From Paraperlucidibaca sp. (GTDB lineage: Bacteria; Pseudomonadota; Gammaproteobacteria; Pseudomonadales; Moraxellaceae): a DNA stretch of 49,371 nt. The stretch spans positions 1 through 49,371 of the forward strand of contig JAGPVX010000051.1 of assembly GCA_018066805.1 (NCBI GenBank). The letters run 5' to 3'. A program made the position numbers and the translations under genes. This document shows, piece after piece, positions 1 through 8,583 of this stretch (its first letter is position 1; every line of letters starts with the position of its first letter). A model generated the notes under the pieces. The model searched no databases and was not told the origin of the DNA. It saw only the letters and a program-made list of their open reading frames with translations.

Positions 1-67
1 TTTGGTTATAAGGCGGTAACAGCTTGGCCACAGCGGCCTGACGTCGCTCATCGGAATAGCGAGGCAT
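1..67 (-). CDS. Transposase N-terminus (partial, runs off the window)
   Basis: The start codon is at 67 and 22 codons are visible before the window edge. The peptide starts MPRYSDERRQAAVAKLLPPY. This resembles the start of the small helix-turn-helix OrfA-type transposase proteins of IS3-like elements, which commonly begin M-P-[RK]-Y-S-[ED]-E-R and carry a K-[LM]-L-P-P stretch. A GGAG ribosome-binding site sits about seven bases upstream. The rest of the protein is outside the window, so the family assignment rests on this short stretch. Confidence 0.55.
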   Translation of the reverse strand, partial: MPRYSDERRQAAVAKLLPPYNQ

Positions 68-133
68 ACAGATCTCCAAACGCCCCTGAATGTTTAAGAG
101 AGTGTAACAAGGGACGCGACATCAATCCTGACA
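1..133. mobile_element. Edge of an insertion sequence, probably IS3-like
   Basis: The window opens inside what looks like an insertion sequence. A transposase-like reading frame runs off the left edge (complement of 1-67), followed by about 65 bases of non-coding end sequence. Read on the minus strand, the presumed terminus begins TGTCAGG at 133, a plausible IS3-family-type end. Immediately to its right the sequence becomes a FadL-family coding region that lacks its N-terminus, which fits an insertion breakpoint near 134. The other inverted repeat and any target-site duplication lie outside the window, so the family and exact boundary are inferred. Confidence 0.55.
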
Positions 134-1597
134 GAGGGGGAGGGTGCCTCCTTATTATTTCTGCGCGGCAAAGCTGAAGCTAATTTAGCTGAAACTAGGC
201 ATGGTGCTGGTCCTGATCAACCATCTGGCGGAGGCAACTCTGTAGCTGATGATAATCCAAGCCCAGCAGGTTCTTTTTGGCCAAAAATCTTAGCCGCTGG
301 TGGTTTATTTGCCTCGCTGCCAATTAACGATACGATCACCGCAGGTATTGGTATATTTGCACCTGGTGGCGGCAATTTAAACTATAAGTCTGACTGGGCT
401 GGTAAATATCAAATCGATAGCATTGCTATTGAGCTCATTAACATTAATCCATCTATCGGCATTCGCTTTGATGATATGCATAGTTTAGGTTTTGGTGTCA
501 GCGTTATTGGTGGCCATATTCGTCAAAAAAGTGCAATCGATGTGCCAGGTGTATCGCCTTATCTTCTGAAAAGTGGCTTTGATAGCGGAACACTCGATCT
601 ACTAGGCCTACCTACAGGTGGTGCAGTAGCAGGCATATACTCTGCGGCCTGCCAAAGAGACACTCTAGTAAATCAGCTGCTAGGAGGAGTTTTAGATACT
701 GCCTGCAACACAGTTCTCTCTACTTTGGGAGAACAGTTAACAGCGCCAGGCTCATCAGGTAGCGCTCAAGTAGAAATGTATGGCTATGGCCTTGGCTACA
801 ATATGGGCTATATGTTTGCACCAAATGATCGCACTCGCTTTGGTATTGCCTATAGATCTGAAAGTACAGTTAAACTGCGTGGTGATATTGAGTGGGATCT
901 TGCCAATATCCAAGGCTCTGCAGTCTACGACGCTCTACTAAATAATGGTGTTTTAGGGGATGAGAATCTCGAAGACTATTTAAGAAATAATTTACGACCA
1001 GATACAACCGCTAAGGGTGATTTAATTATTCCAGCAAGAACTTCGGTTAACATATTTCATCGTTTAACCGATAAAATAGACCTGATGGCTGACTATACAT
1101 TTATTGAAACCTCTGCCGTTGATAAAATTAGAGTTGAATTTTCTGATAAAACTGACTCCAATGGAAACTCAATTAAACAAGGTAATGCTGGTATCGACAC
1201 CAACTGGAGAGACTCGTTTAAAGTTTCTGTCGGTGGCAACTATCATTGGAATGATCAATTGACGCTGCGCACTGGCTTCCAGTTTGATAAAACTCCGATA
1301 CCCTCTGCAGAGTTTCGTCACCCGGGTGCTCCAGATAGCGACCGCTACATGTATGCCATTGGTGCCAACTATAAAGTTAATCGCAATCTCAGCATTGATG
1401 CTGCATACAGCGTGACCTTCTTAGAAGATTCATTGTCAAACTACACTGAACGCTGCCGCACTATCACACGCGACGATGAAGATGGTATGTACGACCCTAA
1501 TGGCGAATCTTGTACCGCTAACGGCGGCAAGTACCAAGGTCGTTTCTTTGACACATCAATTCAAGTGTTAAGCGTGCAAATGAATCAAAAGTTCTAA
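134..1597 (+). pseudogene. FadL-family outer-membrane transporter, 5' truncated at IS boundary
   Basis: The frame that ends at the TAA at 1595-1597 is open leftward to 98 but has no in-frame ATG before 476. Its translation from about 140 aligns by eye with the intact paralogue at 2701-4317 from about residue 75 onward. Shared stretches include NDTIT-G-G-F-P-G-N-NYKS-W, ININPS-IRFDD-HSLGFG, the GYG-G-N-GYM block, and a C-terminal segment ending Q-NQ-F. The signal peptide and the conserved NPAG hatch region are missing, and coding similarity starts where the IS end stops. The remaining barrel could not be exported as it stands. A shorter start at 476 would remove still more of the barrel. The fragment is markedly AT-rich compared with the paralogue. 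The family normally moves long-chain fatty acids or other hydrophobic compounds across the outer membrane. Confidence 0.8.
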
Positions 1598-1613
1598 TAA
1601 AAATGCATTGAAT

Positions 1614-1645
1614 AAAAATAGCCGGCTATAAAGCCGGCTATTTTT
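1614..1645. terminator. Bidirectional rho-independent terminator
   Basis: A perfect inverted repeat has 14-base arms at 1614-1627 and 1632-1645, a GC core of GCCGGCT/AGCCGGC and a four-base ATAA loop. An A-run on the left and a T-run on the right make it active in both directions. It lies between the 3' end of the truncated FadL gene (plus) and the 3' end of ttcA (minus), so it can serve both convergent genes. Confidence 0.9.
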
Positions 1646-1685
1646 ATTCAGAAATTTATTTAATCAATCAGTTAAGGAAACCACG

Positions 1686-2582
1686 CTATGACAAGGTCAC
1701 ATTAACAACAGATAATAAACCCTCTCTCGACATCGGCCTTTCCATCACTACGCGCTTATCTTCGAGACTCTCAAAATCAAACAACTCGCGGTCGCCAAGC
1801 TGCGATGGTGCAATGTTCTGAGTTGCTGTAAACATGCTATCTAATCGACCCGGATATTTTTTATCCCAATCTCTCAACATCTCATTAATCATGGCGCGCT
1901 GAAGATTATCTTGTGAACCACAAAGATTACACGGAATAATAGGAAACTCCTTCAGGCGAGAGAACTCAGCAATATCCTTCTCTTTGCAATACGCTAACGG
2001 ACGAATTAAAATATTCTTACCATCATCTGATAGTAATTTTGGCGGCATAGCTTTTAATCGGCCAGCATGAAACATATTCAATAATAGTGTCGCCATAATG
2101 TCATCGCGATGATGACCAAGAGCCACTTTAGTCGCACCAATCTCTTGTGCAAAACTATATAAGTTTCCTCGACGCAACCGGCTACAAATAGCACAGTAAG
2201 TCTGCCCTTCCGGTGTCAGCTCTTTAACGATGCTATATGTGTCTTTCTCTAAAATGAAAAATGGTACGCCACGCTCAGTTAAATAACGCGGCAAAACATC
2301 TTCCGGAAAATCTGGCTGCTTCTGGTCAAGGTTAACTGCGACGATTTCAAACTTAATTGGTGCACTAAGCTGAAGACTCAGCAGCATCTCCAGCATGGTA
2401 TAGCTATCTTTACCACCAGACAGGCAAACCATGATTTTGTCGCCATCCTGAATCATATTGTAATCAGCGATGGCCTGGCCTGTGAGTCGGCGTAGGCGCT
2501 TTTGCAGCTTATTAAAATCAGTACGCGACTTGGTTTCATCGGGCTTTATTGCTTGCGTAGTACCAGCGGTTGGTATCGACAT
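1686..2582 (-). CDS. ttcA: tRNA 2-thiocytidine(32) synthetase TtcA
   Basis: This 298-residue protein thiolates cytidine 32 in the anticodon loop of certain tRNAs, using ATP activation and an iron-sulfur cluster. The PP-loop ATP-binding motif SGGKDS is at residues 55-60. Two CxxC pairs typical of TtcA follow: C130/C133 (in [11 protein letters not shown]) and C218/C221 (in PCNLCGSQ). GHHRDD lies between them. Length matches the family (about 300). The gene lies between two FadL-family genes of opposite orientation and is more AT-rich than most of the window. It probably uses its own promoter in the 118-base gap before it. Transcription would end at the bidirectional hairpin at 1614-1645. Confidence 0.93.
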   Translation of the reverse strand: MSIPTAGTTQAIKPDETKSRTDFNKLQKRLRRLTGQAIADYNMIQDGDKIMVCLSGGKDSYTMLEMLLSLQLSAPIKFEIVAVNLDQKQPDFPEDVLPRYLTERGVPFFILEKDTYSIVKELTPEGQTYCAICSRLRRGNLYSFAQEIGATKVALGHHRDDIMATLLLNMFHAGRLKAMPPKLLSDDGKNILIRPLAYCKEKDIAEFSRLKEFPIIPCNLCGSQDNLQRAMINEMLRDWDKKYPGRLDSMFTATQNIAPSQLGDRELFDFESLEDKRVVMERPMSREGLLSVVNVTLS

Positions 2583-2700
2583 ATCAGAGCCTAGGCAATC
2601 GGTTAATGGCGCGCATTTTCTCGAATGCCGATGGCTATGTAAACATCACCCAAACATAGGTGGCCCCTAATTTACGCAAACAGAGGCTACCCCTTGCTGT

Positions 2701-4317
2701 TTAAAAACGCTGATTAAGCTGTATGCCTGCCGAGTGCACATAAGTATCTTTGAACACGCCACGGAATGTGCCGCCATTACCTGTGCACTGCGTAGTCGAC
2801 GTAGCGCCGTTGGCTGGTGCCTGTGAAATCAGATAGCCAGACGGGTGACAGTCGTCAGTATAGTTAGCAGCGGCATCCTCAATCACGATATAGCTATACG
2901 CTAAGTCGATATCCATGCCTTTGCGTGGCGAGATATTGGCACCTAAAGAATAGACATAGCGATTGTTGTCCGGCAATGCGGAGTGGCGGCCTTCAGGGTC
3001 CGGAACTGGCGTTTGCTCATAGCCCACACCCGTGCGCAGCATTAGCACGTCATTGACTCGATAATTAACGCCAATAGCGCCTTTAAATGTGTCGCGAAAA
3101 CGCGTGCTTACCACCACATCGCCTTGTTGGATTGTGCCATTCGGGCCTTGGCGATCCTCAGCAACTACTCGCAACTCTTGAATACGGCTAGTGCGCGTCC
3201 ATGTCAATGAGCCCATTAATGCTAAGCGGTCACTGGCCTGATGAAATAAAGCTGCACCAACAGACTCAGGTGTAATGATTTTTATCTCAGCTTTTGAGTC
3301 TGGGCGGACATAGTTTTCAACATAGTCGCGCAGCTCTATGCGTCGCGTAAGTGAGCCCAATAGACCCAATATATTGCCATCACTAACACCCGTGATATCT
3401 GGAATTTGACCGGAAACATCACTGAAGTCCCAATCATAGTCAGCCTTAATGGTTTGACGAATATGCGACCGGTAAGTCAAACCAAAACGTGTGCGATCGT
3501 CGTTAAAGCGATACATATAGCCAGCATTCCAACCAAAGCCATAGCCAATGCCTTCAACGGTAAGTGCTCCCTCGCCTTTGGCATCAGAAACCAATGGCCC
3601 AGCCAATAAGTTGGCAACGCCTGTACAAGCTGCGGCTGTAATACCTCCGACAAGTGGAAGCCCGCTTGGGCTACATAGCAAGCTTGCACCCGTTTGGATC
3701 GTGCTTTTACTAATGCCGTAAGCGGCCTCTTCCACATCAGCGCCGGCACGCAATTTCATGTGCATGATTTGCGCGGACAAACCAAAACCCAAACTATGTT
3801 TGTCGTCAAAGCGAATAGACATCGATGGATTGATATTGATCGTCTCAATCGTGCCTTCATCTTGAAACATGCGACCTACCCAGCTCGACTTATAATTCAC
3901 GTTAGCCCCATACGGAACAAAAACACCGAGACCTAATGTGATGGTGTCGTTATAGGGAGTAACGGCGTAAAACTGGCCTGCAGGGATAGCTTGAGGATGA
4001 TAACTGCCGCCATTGCCACCGGTTTGCAGCTCGGTGCCAGAGCCATTGTTAAGGCGTGTCGTGCCATTATTTTCAAATTGTCCGCGAACAGACAGCACCT
4101 GCCCAGCTTGCGAGACCATGGTGGTTTTCAGGCGCGCCATCCCGGCTGGATTGAAGAATACTGTTGAAGCATCGTTAGCTTCAGCGGCATTGGCTTGCGC
4201 GCTACCCATGGCGCTAGTCGATTGCCATGGGTATTCGAGACCGGCTGCGTGTGCATTTAAAGAGAAGCTAGCTATAACGAAAGTAATAGCGAATTGGCGA
4301 ACAATAAGGCGATGCAT
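2701..4317 (-). CDS. FadL-family outer-membrane transport protein
   Basis: This 538-residue protein is predicted to be a long-chain fatty acid or hydrocarbon-type outer-membrane channel. A signal peptide (hydrophobic core about residues 9-20, cleavage after AHA near 24) precedes a mature start AGLEYPWQST. The family hallmark FFNPAGMA of the plug region follows at about residues 53-60. The C-terminus ends in phenylalanine (LNQRF), as in beta-barrel proteins. An insert with two cysteines (LLCSPSGL and AAACTG) may form a disulfide in a surface loop; a second pair lies near the C-terminus. The promoter region carries a palindrome over the -10 box (see regulatory entry). A truncated paralogue lies at 134-1597. 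The substrate cannot be told from sequence. Confidence 0.88.
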   Translation of the reverse strand: MHRLIVRQFAITFVIASFSLNAHAAGLEYPWQSTSAMGSAQANAAEANDASTVFFNPAGMARLKTTMVSQAGQVLSVRGQFENNGTTRLNNGSGTELQTGGNGGSYHPQAIPAGQFYAVTPYNDTITLGLGVFVPYGANVNYKSSWVGRMFQDEGTIETININPSMSIRFDDKHSLGFGLSAQIMHMKLRAGADVEEAAYGISKSTIQTGASLLCSPSGLPLVGGITAAACTGVANLLAGPLVSDAKGEGALTVEGIGYGFGWNAGYMYRFNDDRTRFGLTYRSHIRQTIKADYDWDFSDVSGQIPDITGVSDGNILGLLGSLTRRIELRDYVENYVRPDSKAEIKIITPESVGAALFHQASDRLALMGSLTWTRTSRIQELRVVAEDRQGPNGTIQQGDVVVSTRFRDTFKGAIGVNYRVNDVLMLRTGVGYEQTPVPDPEGRHSALPDNNRYVYSLGANISPRKGMDIDLAYSYIVIEDAAANYTDDCHPSGYLISQAPANGATSTTQCTGNGGTFRGVFKDTYVHSAGIQLNQRF

Positions 4318-4416
4318 TGAACACTCGATAATCTGAGGCTGAGGTTAAGTGCTGACAAATGTCAGAACTTGCTAGTCACCAGATCATATCGACCATTCGT
4401 CGCTTATTAAGGCGCT

Positions 4417-4445
4417 ATTGTCAGACAAGAATTCTAATTGGTCAA
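4417..4445 (-). promoter_or_regulatory. Putative fadL promoter with overlapping palindromic operator
   Basis: On the minus strand TTGACC (4445-4440) and GACAAT (4422-4417) are separated by 17 bases, a plausible sigma-70 pair. The palindrome TTGTC-A-GACAA occupies 4418-4428 and covers the -10 box, a position expected for a repressor site. It fits the TNGTNNNACNA pattern associated with FCD-type GntR regulators. The same core recurs at 33807-33817 beside a GntR/FCD gene. A second dyad, CTGACA-AA-TGTCAG (4352-4365), lies between this promoter and the gene and would fall within the transcript leader. Confidence 0.5.
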
Positions 4446-4461
4446 AAGCTATACAAAAATC

Positions 4462-5172
4462 TTAAATTAGCTCGGCGCAGATCGCAGCGAGTGCCGCGCT
4501 GGGCATTTTCGCCTGTGTGATTGGCCTGCCAATCACTAAGTAGCTAGAGCCTGCAGCCATGGCCTGAGCGGGCGTCATGATTCGGCGCTGATCATCGCTG
4601 GGATGGTCTGCTGGACGAATGCCGGGCGTCACTAAGACAAAGTCTTTGCCAAAGCGCGCGCGTAGCATTGAGGCCTCATGTGCCGAGCATACAACGCCAT
4701 CGAGGCCACAGTTTGACGTGAGGTCTGCTAACGCAATGACTTGGCTTTCGGGGCTTTGTGTAATGCCTACTTCTAGCAAGTCCGGTGCTTCCATGCTGGT
4801 AAGCACGGTGACCGCGGTCAGCAAAGTGCTGTAATTGCCTTTAGCTAAGCGCTCGCTAGCCGCAGTCATCATGCGACGACCACCACTCGCGTGAAGGTTA
4901 ACCATCCATACGCCGAGATCAGCAGCAGCAACAACCGCAGAAGCGGCTGTATTGGGGATGTCGTGAAACTTAAGGTCTAAAAAAACTTCAAAGCCGCGCT
5001 GATGTAGCTCACGTACGAGATTTGGCCCGGCATAGGTAAATAGCTCTTTGCCAACTTTCAAACGTGCCTTTGATGGATCTATATCGTCGGCAAATGCTAA
5101 GGCTTGCTCAGCGGAAGTAAAATCTAAGGCAACAACAATCGGCGAACGCTTAACACTGCTAGTAATTGACAT
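4462..5172 (-). CDS. pyrF: Orotidine 5'-phosphate decarboxylase
   Basis: PyrF catalyses the last step of de novo UMP synthesis, the decarboxylation of OMP. The 236-residue length is standard for the bacterial group. The active-site signature [11 protein letters not shown] is at residues 65-75, with K68 and D71 as the expected catalytic pair and a second lysine in VGKELF near residue 42. The C-terminal phosphate-binding segment [11 protein letters not shown] is intact. The gene follows lapA by 11 bases, in the order ihfB-lapA-pyrF, so it is likely transcribed with them. No convincing terminator was seen after it. Confidence 0.95.
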   Translation of the reverse strand: MSITSSVKRSPIVVALDFTSAEQALAFADDIDPSKARLKVGKELFTYAGPNLVRELHQRGFEVFLDLKFHDIPNTAASAVVAAADLGVWMVNLHASGGRRMMTAASERLAKGNYSTLLTAVTVLTSMEAPDLLEVGITQSPESQVIALADLTSNCGLDGVVCSAHEASMLRARFGKDFVLVTPGIRPADHPSDDQRRIMTPAQAMAAGSSYLVIGRPITQAKMPSAALAAICAELI

Positions 5173-5183
5173 AAAACGCTCGA

Positions 5184-5552
5184 TTAATACACAGGTGGTG
5201 GCGCGGGTGGCTCGTGGCTACGCGCAGTCAGTGCGTGTTGACGTGCAGTTTCGCGCTCTAGCTCTAATGCTTCGGCATCGGCGGCCTGAGTCGCTTCTTG
5301 CGCTCTCGCCTGCTCAGCCTCACGTGCTTTACGCCAGATGCTTAGGCGAGCTCTAAAGCTGCCAGCGATGAAGCCAACAATGGCGCCAACGGTTAGCGAC
5401 ATGAAAATAACAAAGCCAGCATTCACCGGGCCGGTATTGGTAAACAACAGGTTTAGGCTGACAGAATCGTTATTAACGATGACCATCCAAAACCCAGTAA
5501 ATAGAAATATGAGCATGAAAGCCCAGAAGATAGCTTTTTTAATGGCACTCAT
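5184..5552 (-). CDS. lapA: LapA-family (DUF1049) inner-membrane protein
   Basis: This is a 122-residue protein with two predicted transmembrane helices (about residues 6-26 and 44-66). A charged, alanine- and glutamate-rich cytoplasmic tail likely to be helical follows, and the end is proline-rich (PPAPPPVY). Topology and position next to ihfB match LapA/YciS, a lipopolysaccharide-assembly accessory protein that works with LapB (YciM) in enterobacteria. No LapB gene follows here; pyrF comes next, so the partner would be elsewhere. The start codon overlaps the ihfB stop by four bases, suggesting translational coupling. Confidence 0.8.
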   Translation of the reverse strand: MSAIKKAIFWAFMLIFLFTGFWMVIVNNDSVSLNLLFTNTGPVNAGFVIFMSLTVGAIVGFIAGSFRARLSIWRKAREAEQARAQEATQAADAEALELERETARQHALTARSHEPPAPPPVY

Positions 5553-5869
5553 GATTGATTACCCTCAATGGCCGTGTGACTAGCACTTTCATCGACGCGG
5601 TCACGCAATGCTTTGCCGGGCTTAAAGTGCGGCGAGCTTTTTGCCTGCAAAGAGACAGACTCACCAGTCTTTGGGTTACGACCTATGCGAGGTGCGCGAT
5701 GATGCAAGCAGAAGCTGCCAAAGCCGCGTATTTCAATGCGCTCATTAGTCGCCAGCGTTTCTGAAAGCTGCTCGACCATGGTCTTCACTGCAAGCTCCAC
5801 ATCTTTGCCTGTGAGCAGCGTTTGCCGAGCACTTAGGCGCTCGATTATGTCTGATCTGGTCAATGTCAT
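5549..5869 (-). CDS. ihfB: Integration host factor subunit beta
   Basis: This DNA-bending HU/IHF-family protein pairs with IhfA to form IHF, which shapes promoters and recombination sites. The 106-residue product has the N-terminal helical dimerisation half ([13 protein letters not shown]). The beta-arm region includes the diagnostic [10 protein letters not shown] and the P-containing arm tip [10 protein letters not shown]. It is slightly longer than the E. coli protein (about 94), with an acidic C-terminal extension. It lies directly downstream of rpsA, the order found in many gammaproteobacteria. A strong terminator lies between them, so it probably has its own promoter in 5870-5925. Confidence 0.95.
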   Translation of the reverse strand: MTLTRSDIIERLSARQTLLTGKDVELAVKTMVEQLSETLATNERIEIRGFGSFCLHHRAPRIGRNPKTGESVSLQAKSSPHFKPGKALRDRVDESASHTAIEGNQS

Positions 5870-5925
5870 TGTGGCTCTCTCATTAGTACAAAATATTGAA
5901 AAATCAACACACTGATTCTAAACAT

Positions 5926-5957
5926 AAAAAAACGGGAGTAGTCACCTACTCCCGTTT
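5926..5957 (-). terminator. Rho-independent terminator of rpsA
   Basis: An 11-base-pair stem (arms 5931-5941 and 5946-5956) encloses a TCAC loop. On the minus strand the stem is followed by a T-run (complement of the A-run at 5926-5932). It lies 25 bases after the rpsA stop codon. Confidence 0.88.
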
Positions 5958-5980
5958 ATTTTTACCACAAATCGCTAAGA

Positions 5981-7654
5981 TCAGTTACCCATTTGGGCCT
6001 TGATCAAGTCACCAATGGTCTTAGGACCAGCGGCATCTTCTGGCTGATCTTTCAGGTTATTGATAGCTTCGCGGTCATCAGCTTCGTCTTTGGCTTTCAC
6101 CGACAGGCTGATTAAGCGGGTTTTACGATCGATGCTAATGATTTTAGCTTCAACAGTATCGCCAACAGTCAGATGCTTAGTGGCATCTTCAACGCGATCG
6201 CGGCTCAGTTCAGAAGCGCGCAAGCTGCCTTCCACACCGTCCATGACTTCGATTGTTGCGCCTTTAGCGTCAACCGACTTCACGGTGCCTTTGATGATGG
6301 CGCCTTTGTCGAACTGGTTCACGAAATCACCAAATGGATCGCGCTCTAATTGCTTGATGCCTAAAGAGATGCGCTCACGCTCTGGGTCAACCGACAAGAT
6401 AGTGGCTTCGATTGGGTCGCCCTTCTTGTAGTTACGAACAGCTTCTTCGCCTGGCTCATTCCACGAAATATCGGAGAGGTGAACCAAACCATCGATGCCG
6501 CCGTCGAGGCCGATGAAGATACCGAAGTCAGTGATCGACTTGATGTTACCGGCAACTTTCTCGCCCTTCTCATGTTGACGCGCAAAGGCATCCCATGGAT
6601 TTTCGCGGCACTGCTTGATACCCAAGGAGATGCGACGACGAACTTCGTCGATGTCCAAGACCATAACTTCCACTTCGTCGCCGATTTGTACGACTTTCGA
6701 TGGGTGGATGTTTTTGTTGGTCCAATCCATTTCCGATACGTGCACGAGGCCTTCCACGCCTTCTTCGATTTCAGCAAAACAGCCGTAATCGGTAAGGTTG
6801 GTGATTTTGGCTTGGACGCGTGTACCTTCAGGGTAACGGCCCATCAATGCTAACCATGGATCTTCGCCCAGCTGTTTCAGACCCAAGGACACACGATTGC
6901 GCTCGCGGTCAAATTTCAGCACTTTCACGGTCAGCTCAGTGCCCACTTCAACGATTTCGCTTGGATGCTTGATGCGCTTCCAGGCCATATCGGTAATGTG
7001 CAACAGACCATCGATGCCGCCGAGGTCGACGAATGCGCCGTAGTCGGTCAAGTTTTTCACGATGCCTTTAACCACTTGGCCTTCTTGTAGATTGGCCAGT
7101 AGTTGTTCGCGTTCTGCGGAGCTTTCAGCTTCCATCACAGCGCGGCGTGACACCACAACGTTGTTGCGTTTAGCGTCAAGCTTGATGAGTTTGAACTCGA
7201 GCTCGCGGCCTTCTAAGTGTGCTGTGTCGCGGATTGGGCGAATATCGACCAATGAACCAGGCAAGAACGCACGAATAGAGCCGATATCGACGGTGAAGCC
7301 GCCTTTAACCTTGCCAGACATGATGCCTTTGACGATTTCGCTGGCTTCGAAGATTTTTTCTAAGCGAATCCAGGTTTCGGCGCGTTTAGCTTTTTCGCGT
7401 GACAGCAGGGTGTAGCCCATGCCGTTGTCGAGTGCATCGACAACAACGTCTACTTCATCACCTACAGCGACTTCTAGCTCGCGGCGATCATTCAAAAACT
7501 CTTCACGGGCAATGACGCCCTCGGATTTCAAGCCAGTGTCGACCGTTACCCAATCACTATCGATGGCAACAACGGTACCTTTGATTAGAGCACCACGCTC
7601 TACATCTAGGGAAACTAAGCTTTCTTCAAACAGGGCGGCAAATGAATCAGTCAT
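5981..7654 (-). CDS. rpsA: 30S ribosomal protein S1
   Basis: S1 binds mRNA on the 30S subunit and is needed for initiation on most leaders. I place the start at the ATG at 7654, giving [13 protein letters not shown] and 557 residues, the same length as E. coli S1. AAGGAT lies just upstream; an in-frame upstream ATG at 7681 lacks such support. Six S1/OB repeats are visible at intervals of about 85-90 residues, several ending in the recurring R-ISLG-KQ pattern, with the first two more divergent as in the family. A small hairpin lies right before the ribosome-binding site. The gene follows cmk and ends at a strong terminator. Confidence 0.96.
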   Translation of the reverse strand: MTDSFAALFEESLVSLDVERGALIKGTVVAIDSDWVTVDTGLKSEGVIAREEFLNDRRELEVAVGDEVDVVVDALDNGMGYTLLSREKAKRAETWIRLEKIFEASEIVKGIMSGKVKGGFTVDIGSIRAFLPGSLVDIRPIRDTAHLEGRELEFKLIKLDAKRNNVVVSRRAVMEAESSAEREQLLANLQEGQVVKGIVKNLTDYGAFVDLGGIDGLLHITDMAWKRIKHPSEIVEVGTELTVKVLKFDRERNRVSLGLKQLGEDPWLALMGRYPEGTRVQAKITNLTDYGCFAEIEEGVEGLVHVSEMDWTNKNIHPSKVVQIGDEVEVMVLDIDEVRRRISLGIKQCRENPWDAFARQHEKGEKVAGNIKSITDFGIFIGLDGGIDGLVHLSDISWNEPGEEAVRNYKKGDPIEATILSVDPERERISLGIKQLERDPFGDFVNQFDKGAIIKGTVKSVDAKGATIEVMDGVEGSLRASELSRDRVEDATKHLTVGDTVEAKIISIDRKTRLISLSVKAKDEADDREAINNLKDQPEDAAGPKTIGDLIKAQMGN

Positions 7655-7657
7655 GTA

Positions 7658-7682
7658 ATCCTTCCAGTGCCAGGGTGGCACT
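7658..7682 (-). promoter_or_regulatory. Hairpin adjoining the rpsA ribosome-binding site
   Basis: The leader between cmk and rpsA has a perfect 7-base-pair stem (AGTGCCA at 7666-7672, TGGCACT at 7676-7682) with a three-base loop. It is followed at once by GGAAGGAT, the presumed Shine-Dalgarno, and the ATG at 7654. S1 is known to repress its own translation through leader structure in E. coli; this hairpin is a candidate for a similar element. The full 183-base gap (7655-7837) contains no convincing reading frame. Confidence 0.45.
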
Positions 7683-7837
7683 TATATTCAGCCGACGGAC
7701 CAGCTCCGACGGGTTTATGGGGGTAAGAATTGGCAGCAACCATACTGGTAGTCGTCACTTGCCAATCCGCCAACAGCATAGGCATCAGGCGATGGCTATG
7801 CGCTAGTACTTTAAGCAGCAGCCTTAAGCCACTGCTT

Positions 7838-8563
7838 TTAAATCAAAAACTTTGCCAGCGCAGGCGCTTTTTTGGCCTCATCAAATACGCGCTGAACGAC
7901 TGCATCTATGCCTAAATCAGTGCTATCTAACACTAAGGCACCATCGGCCGGCTTAAGCGGCGCGATGCTACGTTCCGTATCCCGTGTATCACGAGCGCGG
8001 ATGTCGTCTATTAGGGCGGCGAGGCTAGCACCAAAGCCCTTTTCAAGCAACTGCTTGTAGCGCCGCTCGGCGCGCGCCTCGGCTGAGGCCGTAAGGAAAA
8101 TCTTAAGATCGGCATCGGGAAATACCACAGTGCCCATGTCGCGGCCATCGGCCACTAAGCCAGGTGCTTCGCGAAATGCTTGCTGGCGTGCCAATAAGGC
8201 ATTACGTACTTTTGGCAAAACGGCGACTTGCGAGGCGACTCGACCAGCCTCCTCTGTGCGAATTTCACGGCTAACATCTTCGCCTTCGAGCAAAATGACA
8301 GCCTCACCCTGTGCATCAACAGTGAACTGCACATCTAAATGAGCGGCTAAAACTTCCAGTGCGGCTTCATTCTCAATGGATACGGCATGGCGCTTAGCAG
8401 CTGCGCCCAATAGGCGATACAAAGCGCCGGAGTCGAGAACATGGAAACCTAGGCGCGAAGCGACACGGTGCGCAATAGTGCCTTTGCCTGAGCCACTAGG
8501 GCCGTCGATAGCAATCACAGGCACGTAAATTGGGACTGCTTGACGCTTAATTTCATCACTCAT
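7838..8563 (-). CDS. cmk: Cytidylate kinase
   Basis: Cmk phosphorylates CMP and dCMP to the diphosphates. The 241-residue protein has the P-loop GPSGSGKGT at residues 21-29, the substrate segment LDSGALYR, and the [24 protein letters not shown] block, where most homologues read GRDIGT. A conserved arginine-rich lid (R-RRYKQL) and the [16 protein letters not shown] segment follow. The length is within the range for the family. It starts 20 bases after the tyrA-aroA stop, in the conserved aroA-cmk-rpsA order, and is likely cotranscribed with its upstream neighbours. Confidence 0.95.
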   Translation of the reverse strand: MSDEIKRQAVPIYVPVIAIDGPSGSGKGTIAHRVASRLGFHVLDSGALYRLLGAAAKRHAVSIENEAALEVLAAHLDVQFTVDAQGEAVILLEGEDVSREIRTEEAGRVASQVAVLPKVRNALLARQQAFREAPGLVADGRDMGTVVFPDADLKIFLTASAEARAERRYKQLLEKGFGASLAALIDDIRARDTRDTERSIAPLKPADGALVLDSTDLGIDAVVQRVFDEAKKAPALAKFLI

Positions 8564-8583
8564 GCGTGGCTTTACTCTAAAGC

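Noticed and set aside
6361-6777. Long open frame on the minus strand inside rpsA
   Set aside because: It is out of frame with the S1 repeats, has no ribosome-binding site and a composition typical of a shadow frame.
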